11,156 nucleotides of DNA from Pseudomonadota bacterium. GTDB taxonomy: Bacteria > Pseudomonadota > Alphaproteobacteria > Rhodobacterales > Rhodobacteraceae. The stretch lies in contig JAKAJW010000048.1 of the NCBI GenBank assembly GCA_021813645.1, positions 1-11,156 on the forward strand, read 5' to 3'. The notes below the pieces were generated by a model, which saw nothing but the letters and a program-made list of their open reading frames with translations, was not told where the DNA came from and made no database searches. How positions within the stretch are numbered: the first letter of the stretch is position 1; each line of letters begins with the position of its first letter. Of the stretch, positions 1-5,864 are shown in pieces. The translations under genes were made by a program, and so were the position numbers.

Positions 1-223
1 CGGCGAGCTCACCGACCCCACCGAGCAGCGCGCCCGCTTCGAGGCGGAGATGGCGGTGAAGGCGGATGTCTACGGCGAGCGCTATCCGCTCGACGAAGAG
101 TTCCTCACCGCTTTGGCCGCGATGCCGCCGGCCAGCGGCATCGCCCTCGGCTTCGACCGCCTGGTCATGCTGGCGGTCGGCGCCCCGCGGGTGGAAGAGG
201 TGATGTGGGTGCCGGCCGGCTAG
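1..223 (+). CDS. epmA: EF-P beta-lysylation protein EpmA (GenX/PoxA), 3' end
   Basis: This is the C-terminal 73 residues of a class II lysyl-tRNA-synthetase-like protein; the 5' part lies outside the window. The visible piece starts GELTDPTEQRARFEAE and contains the class II motif 3, GIALGFDRLVML, at fragment residues 46-57, which carries the ATP-binding arginine. It ends VEEVMWVPAG. EpmA ligates (R)-beta-lysine (or lysine) to a conserved lysine of elongation factor P, relieving ribosome stalling at polyproline. The short tail after motif 3 and the ELTD-EQR-RFE segment fit EpmA better than full LysRS. A true lysS is the alternative, but it usually has a GIGIDRLVML-type motif 3. The gene converges on dat, with only 25 bases between their stop codons. 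Confidence 0.85.
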   Translation, partial: GELTDPTEQRARFEAEMAVKADVYGERYPLDEEFLTALAAMPPASGIALGFDRLVMLAVGAPRVEEVMWVPAG

Positions 224-248
224 GCCGGCCGCCGCCGCTCGGGCCGGC
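224..248. terminator. Candidate bidirectional terminator between epmA and dat
   Basis: A 7-bp inverted repeat (GCCGGCC at 224-230 with GGCCGGC at 242-248, 11-base loop) fills the gap between two converging stop codons. No T-tract follows on either strand, so intrinsic termination would be weak. The position is the main argument for it. Confidence 0.3.
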
Positions 249-1109
249 TCAGATCGCCGCCTTGCGCATCTCGTCGATGTAGAGCTCGCGCAGCCGCTTG
301 GCCACCGGCCCCGGCACCCCGGCGCCGAGCTTCGTCCCGTCGATCTCCACCACCGGCATCACGAAGGCCGAGGCCGAGGTGATGAACGCCTCGTCGGCGG
401 CCTTCGCCTCGTCGATGGTGAAGGGCCGCTCCTCGATCTCCATCTGCGCCTCGCGGGCGAAGCGCAGCACCGCGGCGCGGGTGATCCCATGCAGGATCTC
501 GTTGCCGAGGTTGCGGGTGATGATCCGCCCGCCCGTCACGATATAGGCGTTGTTCGAGGTGCCTTCGGTGACAAAACCGTCCTCGACCAGCCAGGCGTCG
601 TCGGCGCCGGCCTTCTTCGCCATCATCTTGCCCATCGACGGGTAGAGCAGCTGCACCGTCTTGATGTCGCGCCGGCCCCAGCGGATGTCCTCGATCGAGA
701 TCACCTTGATCCCGACCTTGGCGGCGGGGCTTTCGGCCAGGCCCGGCTTCGACTGGGTGAACAGCACCAGCGTCGGCGTCACCGAGGCGTCCGGGAAGGC
801 GAAGTCGCGGTCGCCCGGATTGCCGCGGGTAACCTGCAGATAGATCATGCCGTCCACCACCGCGTTGCGCGCCACCAGCTCCCGGTGGATCGCCAGAAGC
901 TCGTCGTCGCTGCAGGGCGAGGCCATGTCGAGTTCGCCAAGCGAGCGCCGCAGCCGGGTGCAATGGCCGGCGAAGTCGATCAGCTTGCCGCCCAGCACCG
1001 AGGTCACCTCATAGACCGCATCGGCCATCAGGAAGCCGCGGTCGAAGATCGAGACGCGGGCCTCCCCTTCGGGCAGGTATTGGCCGTTGACGTAGACGAT
1101 GCGGCTCAT
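249..1109 (-). CDS. dat: D-amino-acid transaminase (fold-type IV PLP enzyme)
   Basis: This 286-residue protein is the full length of class IV aminotransferases (D-alanine/branched-chain/ADC-lyase family). It opens with VNGQYLPEGEARVSIFDRGF, followed by ADAVYEV, the typical N-terminal block. The PLP Schiff-base lysine is K150 in DIRWGRRDIKTVQLL. The cofactor-contacting glutamate is E182 in TEGTSNNAYIV. The IRW-R-DIK signature is closer to D-alanine transaminases than to IlvE. The reaction would be D-amino acid + 2-oxoglutarate to 2-oxo acid + D-glutamate. It acts in the cytoplasm. An AAGGGA ribosome-binding site (1116-1121) lies six bases before the ATG. The gene is last in the dgcN-dgcA-dat operon, 39 bases after dgcA. 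That position suggests it supplies D-Glu to DgcN or drains it. An (R)-amine transaminase or IlvE specificity cannot be excluded from sequence alone. Confidence 0.88.
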   Translation of the reverse strand: MSRIVYVNGQYLPEGEARVSIFDRGFLMADAVYEVTSVLGGKLIDFAGHCTRLRRSLGELDMASPCSDDELLAIHRELVARNAVVDGMIYLQVTRGNPGDRDFAFPDASVTPTLVLFTQSKPGLAESPAAKVGIKVISIEDIRWGRRDIKTVQLLYPSMGKMMAKKAGADDAWLVEDGFVTEGTSNNAYIVTGGRIITRNLGNEILHGITRAAVLRFAREAQMEIEERPFTIDEAKAADEAFITSASAFVMPVVEIDGTKLGAGVPGPVAKRLRELYIDEMRKAAI

Positions 1110-1148
1110 CGAAGTTCCCTTTGCTGTTGCGGCTTCGTTGCTTGGGCC

Positions 1149-2111
1149 TCAGCCCCAAAGCGCGGCTTGCGGAGGATGCACGCCCGCCTGATCGTAGAAA
1201 AGCGGATGGTCGCGGTCTTCCGCCAGAAGCAGCGGGCCGTCAAGATCGGCATAGTCGGCGCCCTGGGCGACCAGCGTGGCCGGCGCCATGGCCAGCGACG
1301 AGCCGACCATGCAGCCGACCATCACGCCATAGCCCTGGACGCGGGCGAGGTCGCGCAGCGCCAAGGCCTCGGTCAGTCCGCCGGTCTTGTCGAGCTTGAT
1401 GTTCACCATGTCGTATTTGCCGGCCAGATCGGCCAGCGTGGCGCGGTCGTGGCAGCTCTCGTCGGCGCAGACCGGGATCGGCCGGGCGATCTCGGCCAGG
1501 GCCTCGTCGGCGCCGGCCGGCAGCGGCTGTTCGACCAGCGCCACCCCGAGCCGTTCCAGATGCGGGGCGAGATCGGCATAGATGTCGGTGGTCCAGCCTT
1601 CGTTGGCGTCGACGATGATCTTCGACTTCGGCGCCCCGGCGCGGACGGCGGCAAGGCGCGCCATGTCGTCGGCGGTGCCGAGCTTGATCTTCAGCAGCGG
1701 CCGGTATGCGTTCTTTTCCGCCTCGGCGCGCATCTTTTCGGGCGCGTCGAGCGACAGCGTATAGGCGGTCACCATCGGCTGCGGCGCCGGCAGGCCCGCT
1801 AGGTCCCAGACCCGCTTGCCGGCGCGCTTGGCCTCCCAGTCCCACAAGGCGCAATCGACCGCGTTGCGCGCCGCGCCGGGCGGCAGCGCCTCCTGCAGCT
1901 CCAGCCGGCTGATGCCTTCGGGCAGGCTCTCGATCTGCAGCGCGACCGAGTCGAGGCTTTCGCCGTAGCGCGCATAGGGCACGCATTCGCCCCAGCCGGT
2001 GACGCCGTCGCGCGCGACGCGCACGGTGAGCACTTTCGCCTCGGTCCGGCTGCCGCGCGAGATGGTGAAGACCTGGGCCAGGCGGAAGACGTCGCGGGTT
2101 ACGGTGATCAT
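1149..2111 (-). CDS. dgcA: N-acetyl-D-glutamate racemase DgcA (enolase superfamily, dipeptide-epimerase type)
   Basis: This 320-residue enolase-superfamily protein is of the muconate-lactonizing/Ala-Glu epimerase subgroup. A capping domain spans roughly residues 1-110. A (beta/alpha)7-beta barrel follows, with the catalytic KIK at 141-143, metal ligands D168 (VDANEGW), E194 (VEQPLP) and D217 (ADES), and the opposing catalytic lysine K239 (NIKLDKTGG). Paired lysines on both faces are the mark of 1,1-proton-transfer racemases and epimerases. By sequence alone it would be called L-Ala-D/L-Glu epimerase. Its adjacency to dgcN points to DgcA, described as converting N-acetyl-D-Glu to N-acetyl-L-Glu in marine Proteobacteria. 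A strong AAGGAG site (2118-2123) sits six bases before the ATG, so it can be translated independently of dgcN. Murein-dipeptide epimerisation remains an alternative and would also fit peptidoglycan D-Glu use. Confidence 0.85.
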   Translation of the reverse strand: MITVTRDVFRLAQVFTISRGSRTEAKVLTVRVARDGVTGWGECVPYARYGESLDSVALQIESLPEGISRLELQEALPPGAARNAVDCALWDWEAKRAGKRVWDLAGLPAPQPMVTAYTLSLDAPEKMRAEAEKNAYRPLLKIKLGTADDMARLAAVRAGAPKSKIIVDANEGWTTDIYADLAPHLERLGVALVEQPLPAGADEALAEIARPIPVCADESCHDRATLADLAGKYDMVNIKLDKTGGLTEALALRDLARVQGYGVMVGCMVGSSLAMAPATLVAQGADYADLDGPLLLAEDRDHPLFYDQAGVHPPQAALWG

Positions 2112-2131
2112 CGGGGGCTCCTTCGGTGGTC

Positions 2132-2173
2132 CGGGGCGGCGCGGCTGCGGCGGCCGCAGGCCGCGCCGCCCCG
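2132..2173 (-). promoter_or_regulatory. Strong intercistronic hairpin between dgcN and dgcA
   Basis: The 71-base gap between dgcN and dgcA is dominated by one inverted repeat. A 14-bp perfect stem (2132-2145 with 2160-2173) continues after a single bulged base (2159) as five further pairs (2146-2150 with 2154-2158), closing on a 3-base loop. It is almost entirely G-C. No U-run follows in the minus-strand transcript; the dgcA ribosome-binding site begins about nine bases later. It could be a partial terminator, an RNase barrier protecting dgcN mRNA, or both. Confidence 0.6.
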
Positions 2174-2182
2174 AAAGCGGTC

Positions 2183-3184
2183 TCAGATCGCGGCGAGCGT
2201 GTCAACCAGCCGGCCGGCGCCGTGCCGGAACGGGTCGGTGGCGGGCAGGCCAAGCCGGGCCTCGGTGTCCTTGAGGTATTTCTCCGCCTCGGCCTCCGAC
2301 AGATGCTGGGTATTCACCGAGATGCCGACCGCCTGACAGGCCGGATTGGTGACCCGGGCCAACTCCAGCGCCATGTCGCGCACCGCCTCGATGCTGGGCA
2401 GCTTGTAGCCCGGCAGGCCACGCATATGGCTGCGGGTCGGCTCGTGGCAGATCACCAGCGCGTCGGGCTGGCCGCCATGCACCAGCGCCAGGGTGACGCC
2501 GGAATAGGAGGGATGGAACAGGCTACCCTGGCCCTCGATCAGGTCCCAATGGTCGGCATCGTTGTCCGGCGTCAGATATTCGATCGAGCCGGCCATGAAA
2601 TCGGCGATCACCGCGTCGAGCGGCACGCCGTCGCCCGAGATCAGGATGCCGGTCTGGCCGGTCGCGCGGAAGCTCGACTTCAGCCCGCGCTGGCGCATCT
2701 CGGCGTCCATCGCCAGCGTGGTGTACATCTTGCCGCAGGAACAGTCGGTGCCGACCGCCAGCAGCCGCTTGCCGCTGCGCTTCACCCCGTTGGCGATCGG
2801 GTATTGCACCGAAGGCACCCGAACGTCATGCAGGGTGCGGCCGTGACGGCGGGCGGTCTCCACCAGATCCGCCTCGTCGCGCAAGAGGTTGTGCAGCCCG
2901 GCGGCAAGGTCGAAACCCTGCTCCAGCGCGGTGTGCAGCACGTCCTTCCATTTCTGCGAAATCACCCCGCCGCGGTTGGCCACGCCGATCACCAGCGTCT
3001 TGGCGCCCTTGGCATGGGCCTCGGCCAGGCTCAGGTCGGGCAGCTTCATGTCGGCGTTGCAGCCCTCCATCCGGTACTGGCCAAGCGCGAATTCCGGCCG
3101 CCAGTCGCGGATGCCTTGGGCGACTTTGGCGGCGAGCGGATCGGGGGCATCGCCGAGGAAAAGAAGATAGGGCGTCTGGATCAT
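2183..3184 (-). CDS. dgcN: D-glutamate N-acetyltransferase DgcN (DUF1611 family)
   Basis: This 333-residue protein of the DUF1611 family has been characterised as DgcN, which acetylates D-Glu to N-acetyl-D-Glu with acetyl-CoA. An N-terminal domain (residues 1-135, beginning MIQTPYLLFLGDA) includes the block TLVIGVANRGGVIS. The C-terminal domain opens with a P-loop-like GTDCSCGKMYTT (145-156). EGQGSLFHPSYSGVTLA (217-233) and CHEPTR (246-251) follow and are family hallmarks. The upstream in-frame ATG at 3352 would add 56 basic, low-similarity residues and run through the operator cluster. The ATG at 3184 is preceded at six bases by GTGGAG (3191-3196) and gives the family N-terminus, so I chose it. 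It is the first gene of the operon. The published pathway is completed by a hydrolase releasing L-Glu; neither that nor the regulator DgcR lies in this window. Confidence 0.88.
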   Translation of the reverse strand: MIQTPYLLFLGDAPDPLAAKVAQGIRDWRPEFALGQYRMEGCNADMKLPDLSLAEAHAKGAKTLVIGVANRGGVISQKWKDVLHTALEQGFDLAAGLHNLLRDEADLVETARRHGRTLHDVRVPSVQYPIANGVKRSGKRLLAVGTDCSCGKMYTTLAMDAEMRQRGLKSSFRATGQTGILISGDGVPLDAVIADFMAGSIEYLTPDNDADHWDLIEGQGSLFHPSYSGVTLALVHGGQPDALVICHEPTRSHMRGLPGYKLPSIEAVRDMALELARVTNPACQAVGISVNTQHLSEAEAEKYLKDTEARLGLPATDPFRHGAGRLVDTLAAI

Positions 3185-3430
3185 CTGGGTCTCCACGAAA
3201 TCTCGGCGGAGAATGCGCGAGGCTTTCGCGAATGTCTTCGAACTCTTCGCGCCAACTGGGCTTCGGTTGCGAAGATGCTTCGCCAATGGGCGGCATTTGG
3301 CGAAGAATTGTGCGCCGCTAGCTGCGGCGCGGCGCGGATGCTGCAGCGGCAAAATGGCCCTTGCTGGCGAGTGCGCAATAATCTATCTCGTTAAGCAATC
3401 CGAATGAAATTAAGTTGCCGAAAGATTGCC
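3185..3430. promoter_or_regulatory. Divergent dgcN / mcl1 intergenic region with repeated CTTCGC/GCGAAG elements
   Basis: This 246-base region separates two divergent genes. Near dgcN lies a cluster of related elements: TTCGCGAA palindrome (3225-3232), CTTCGCGCCAA (3245-3255), TTGCGAAG (3267-3274), CTTCGCCAA (3278-3286) and TTGGCGAAG (3297-3305). The last two form a perfect 9-bp inverted repeat with a 10-base spacer, and GCGAAG-ATG-CTTCGC (3269-3283) is a perfect 6-bp one. A separate 7-bp hairpin (3312-3318 with 3324-3330) follows. The mcl1 side (3377-3413) is markedly A/T-rich for this genome and probably carries the mcl1 promoter, but no convincing -35/-10 pair could be assigned. Confidence 0.55.
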
Positions 3431-4390
3431 ATGTCCTTCCGTGTCCAACCCGCACCTCCCGCCCGCCCGAACCGCTGCCAACTGTTCGGCCCCGGTTCGC
3501 GCCCGGCGCTGTTCGCGAAGATGGCGGCCAGCGCTGCCGATGTGGTCAATCTCGATCTGGAGGATTCGGTGGCGCCCGACGACAAGGCCGAGGCGCGCGC
3601 CAATATCATCGCCGCCACCCGCGAGATCGACTGGGGCAAGAAATACCTCTCGGTCCGCATCAACGGGCTCGACACGCCCTATTGGTATCGCGACGTGGTG
3701 GATCTGCTGGAGCAGGCCGGCGATCGGCTCGACCAGATCATGATCCCCAAAGTCGGCTGCGCCGCCGATGTCTATGCCGTCGATGCTCTGGTGACGGCGG
3801 TGGAGCGGGCCCAGGGCCGGCGCAAGCCGATCAGCTTCGAGGTGATCATCGAATCCGCCGCCGGCATCGCCCATGTCGAAGAGATCGCCGCCGCCTCGCC
3901 CCGGCTGCAGGCGATGAGCCTGGGCGCCGCCGATTTCGCCGCCTCGATGGGGATGCAGACCACCGGCATCGGCGGCACCCAGGAAAACTACTACATGTTG
4001 CACGAAGGCGCACGGCACTGGTCCGACCCCTGGCACTGGGCGCAGGCGGCGATCGTCGCGGCCTGCCGGACCCATGGGCTCTTGCCGGTTGACGGCCCGT
4101 TCGGCGATTTCTCCGACGACGAGGGCTTCCGCGCCCAGGCCCGCCGCTCGGCCACGCTCGGCATGGTCGGCAAATGGGCGATCCATCCCAAGCAGGTGGC
4201 GCTGGCCAACGAGGTCTTCACCCCGTCCGAGGCAGCGGTGGCCGAGGCGCGAGAAATCCTCGCCGCGATGGCGGCGGCCAAGGCGCGCGGCGAGGGGGCG
4301 ACCGTCTACAAGGGCCGGCTGGTCGATATCGCCTCGATCAAGCAGGCCGAGGTGATCGTGCGCCAGGCCGAGATGATCGCGGAAGGCTGA
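3431..4390 (+). CDS. mcl1: L-malyl-CoA / beta-methylmalyl-CoA lyase
   Basis: This 319-residue member of the CitE-like lyase family very closely resembles the remembered Rhodobacter sphaeroides Mcl1, starting MSFRVQPAPPARPNRCQLFG. It reversibly cleaves L-malyl-CoA to acetyl-CoA + glyoxylate and beta-methylmalyl-CoA to propionyl-CoA + glyoxylate, late steps of the ethylmalonyl-CoA pathway for acetyl-CoA assimilation. Visible active-site blocks are LDLEDSV (41-47), SVRING with R76, the metal ligand E141 in VIIESAAG, D168 in LGAADFA, and WAIHPKQV (249-256). The family start at 3431 is preferred over an in-frame ATG at 3404, which adds nine unfamiliar residues. The ribosome-binding site is weak (GAAAG, 3420-3424). 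It is transcribed divergently from dgcN and separated from accA by 441 bases. Confidence 0.95.
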   Translation: MSFRVQPAPPARPNRCQLFGPGSRPALFAKMAASAADVVNLDLEDSVAPDDKAEARANIIAATREIDWGKKYLSVRINGLDTPYWYRDVVDLLEQAGDRLDQIMIPKVGCAADVYAVDALVTAVERAQGRRKPISFEVIIESAAGIAHVEEIAAASPRLQAMSLGAADFAASMGMQTTGIGGTQENYYMLHEGARHWSDPWHWAQAAIVAACRTHGLLPVDGPFGDFSDDEGFRAQARRSATLGMVGKWAIHPKQVALANEVFTPSEAAVAEAREILAAMAAAKARGEGATVYKGRLVDIASIKQAEVIVRQAEMIAEG

Positions 4391-4525
4391 TGGCGGGCGG
4401 CCGCAAAGCGATCTCTGCACCGCCGGTCCACCGCGGCGGCCCGGCTCGCCGCCGCCGCACGAACGGCGCGGCGGCAGGCTCCGGCGTGCCCGGGGGCACC
4501 GATTCCGACGGCAACCCGGCGCAGC

Positions 4526-4559
4526 GCGCCCAGAGCCGGGGCTGAGCCCCGCCTGGCGC
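4526..4559 (+). terminator. Terminator-like hairpin downstream of mcl1
   Basis: A two-part stem is visible. CGGGGC (4537-4542) pairs with GCCCCG (4546-4551) around a TGA loop. The outer GCGCCCAG (4526-4533) pairs with CTGGCGC (4553-4559) with one bulge. No T-run follows. It lies 136 bases after the mcl1 stop and is the most likely end of that transcript. Confidence 0.45.
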
Positions 4560-4598
4560 ATGGCCGGCCTGCGTCCTGGCGGAAATGTGAAGGAATTG

Positions 4599-4628
4599 TT
4601 GACAGGTCGCCTGCGATCCGTGCAACAC
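4599..4628 (+). promoter_or_regulatory. Candidate distal promoter for accA
   Basis: A perfect consensus -35 TTGACA (4599-4604) stands out in this GC-rich gap. The best -10 is TGCAAC (4621-4626, spacer 16), a 3/6 match, so sigma-70 use is plausible but not firm. A transcript from here would carry a leader of roughly 200 bases containing two hairpins. Confidence 0.35.
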
Positions 4629-4713
4629 TTCTTTGAAGCTGCGCGGTTTCGCTGCAGCCGACGAATCCCTGCCCGGGTCGGAGAGGAGGCCGCCCGGACG
4701 CGGGAGGAGGGCG

Positions 4714-4735
4714 CGCCCCGGGCTTGCCCGGGGCG
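4714..4735 (+). terminator. Perfect 9-bp GC hairpin in the accA leader
   Basis: CGCCCCGGG (4714-4722) pairs perfectly with CCCGGGGCG (4727-4735) around a CTTG loop. There is no T-tract downstream. It lies about 96 bases before the accA start. It could end read-through from mcl1, act as a leader attenuator, or be a copy of a dispersed GC hairpin. Confidence 0.4.
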
Positions 4736-4783
4736 TCGCTATGCCAGCCCCTTCAAACGCCTGCCTTTACGGCCCGAGTTGCA

Positions 4784-4804
4784 ATCGCCGCCCGCTGCGG
4801 CGAT
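4784..4804 (+). promoter_or_regulatory. 8-bp inverted repeat immediately upstream of accA
   Basis: ATCGCCGC (4784-4791) and GCGGCGAT (4797-4804) are perfect reverse complements around a 5-base spacer, 17 bases before the accA Shine-Dalgarno (GGAG, 4822-4825). A TTGCAA (4779-4784) with 17-base spacing to GATATA (4802-4807) could be a proximal promoter, which would place the repeat in its spacer like an operator. Equally, it could be an RNA hairpin in a longer leader. Confidence 0.45.
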
Positions 4805-4831
4805 ATAGGGGGACCCGAGCCGGAGCTTTCC

Positions 4832-5791
4832 ATGAACTACCTCGAATTCGAAAAACCGCTCGCCGAGATCGAGGGCAAGGCGGAAGAGTTGCGTGCGCTG
4901 GCCCGCGCCAACAAGGAAATGGATGTCGAGAAAGAGGCCGCGGCGCTGGACCGCAAGGCCGAGGGGCTTCTGAAGGAGCTCTACAAGGGCCTCACGCCTT
5001 GGCAGAAATGCCAGGTGGCGCGACATCCCGACCGTCCGCATTGCCGCGACTATATCGAGCAGCTCTTCACCGACTACATGCCGCTCGCCGGCGACCGCAA
5101 CTTCGCCGACGACCACGCGGTGATGGGCGGTCTCGCCCGCTTCAACGACGCCCCCGTGGTGGTGATCGGCCATGAGAAGGGCAACGACACCAAGAGCCGT
5201 ATCGAGCACAACTTCGGCATGGCCCGGCCCGAGGGCTACCGCAAGGCGATCCGGCTGATGGACTTGGCGCATCGCTTCAAGCTGCCGGTGGTCACCCTGG
5301 TCGATACCCCCGGTGCCTATCCCGGCAAGGGGGCCGAAGAACGCGGCCAGGCTGAGGCGATCGCCCGCTCGACCCAGAAATGCCTGGAGATCGGCGTGCC
5401 GCTGATTGCTGTCATCATCGGCGAGGGCGGTTCGGGCGGGGCGGTGGCCTTCGCCACGGCGAACCGCATCGCCATGCTCGAGCACTCGATCTATTCGGTG
5501 ATCTCGCCGGAGGGCTGCGCCTCGATCCTTTGGAAGGATGCCGAGAAGATGCGCGAGGCGGCCGAGGCCTTGCGGCTGACGGCGCAGGATCTGCACCAGC
5601 TCGGCGTCATCGACCGGGTGGTGAAAGAGCCGCTCGGCGGGGCCCAGCGCGCACCGAAGGACGCCATCGAGGCGGTCGGCGCCGCCATTGGCGCGATGCT
5701 GAAGGAGCTTTCCGGCAAGAAGCCTGAGACGCTGATCCGCGACCGCCGGCAGAAGTTCCTCGACATGGGGGCGAAGGGGCTGGCCGCCTGA
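4832..5791 (+). CDS. accA: Acetyl-CoA carboxylase carboxyltransferase subunit alpha
   Basis: This 319-residue protein is the standard length of AccA. With AccD it forms the carboxyltransferase that moves CO2 from carboxybiotin to acetyl-CoA, giving malonyl-CoA for fatty acid synthesis in the cytoplasm. The N-terminal coiled region MNYLEFEKPLAEIEGKAEEL is typical. The crotonase-fold core shows LVDTPGAYPGKGAEERGQAE (157-175) and the oxyanion/CoA-binding glycine run GEGGSGGA (197-204), followed by YSVISPEGCASILWKD (221-236). The start is fixed by GGAG at 4822-4825, six bases upstream. The gene appears monocistronic: it is preceded by a 441-base gap and followed by a convergent transporter gene with a hairpin between them. 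Nothing is missing or unusual in the protein. Confidence 0.97.
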   Translation: MNYLEFEKPLAEIEGKAEELRALARANKEMDVEKEAAALDRKAEGLLKELYKGLTPWQKCQVARHPDRPHCRDYIEQLFTDYMPLAGDRNFADDHAVMGGLARFNDAPVVVIGHEKGNDTKSRIEHNFGMARPEGYRKAIRLMDLAHRFKLPVVTLVDTPGAYPGKGAEERGQAEAIARSTQKCLEIGVPLIAVIIGEGGSGGAVAFATANRIAMLEHSIYSVISPEGCASILWKDAEKMREAAEALRLTAQDLHQLGVIDRVVKEPLGGAQRAPKDAIEAVGAAIGAMLKELSGKKPETLIRDRRQKFLDMGAKGLAA

Positions 5792-5835
5792 CGGCCCGCC
5801 CCACCGATGGCCCACCCATCTGACGGTCCGCCTGG

Positions 5836-5864
5836 CGGCGCCGGGCACTCTGCCGCCGGCGCCG
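5836..5864. terminator. Bidirectional hairpin between accA and the MFS gene
   Basis: CGGCGCCGG (5836-5844) pairs with CCGGCGCCG (5856-5864) across an 11-base loop that can itself pair GCA with TGC. The hairpin sits 45 bases after the accA stop and abuts the stop codon of the convergent MFS gene, so it can serve both transcripts. No T-run is present. Confidence 0.5.

Larger units (their letters stand above)
4391..4831 (+). other. Intergenic region mcl1-accA
   Basis: This 441-base stretch holds no gene I can support. The first part (4391-4560) is extremely GC-rich and ends in a hairpin. The second part contains a perfect TTGACA, a 9-bp GC hairpin and an 8-bp inverted repeat before accA; these are listed separately. 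A 51-codon frame starting at 4390, overlapping the mcl1 stop, is Arg/Gly/Ala-rich and looks spurious. Confidence 0.6.

Noticed and set aside
489..1802. Long plus-strand open frame antisense to dat and dgcA
   Set aside because: It encodes His/Arg/Gly-rich low-complexity sequence typical of the opposite strand of high-GC genes, and it spans two well-supported genes. Similar frames opposite dgcN, mcl1, accA, the MFS gene, plsC and the zinc-ribbon gene were rejected for the same reason.
1149..2111. Calling the enolase-superfamily gene L-Ala-D/L-Glu epimerase (ycjG)
   Set aside because: Catalytic motifs fit, but direct adjacency to dgcN and the Rhodobacterales setting favour DgcA. It is kept as an alternative in the entry.
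3185..3352. N-terminal extension of dgcN to an ATG at 3352
   Set aside because: The extra 56 residues are basic and unfamiliar and would cover the inverted-repeat cluster, while 3184 has a proper ribosome-binding site and the family N-terminus.
4390..4545. 51-codon frame starting in a TGATG overlap with the mcl1 stop
   Set aside because: Composition is Arg/Gly/Ala/Pro-rich like random GC-rich sequence, no domain is recognisable, and there is no ribosome-binding site beyond the overlap. It was not called.
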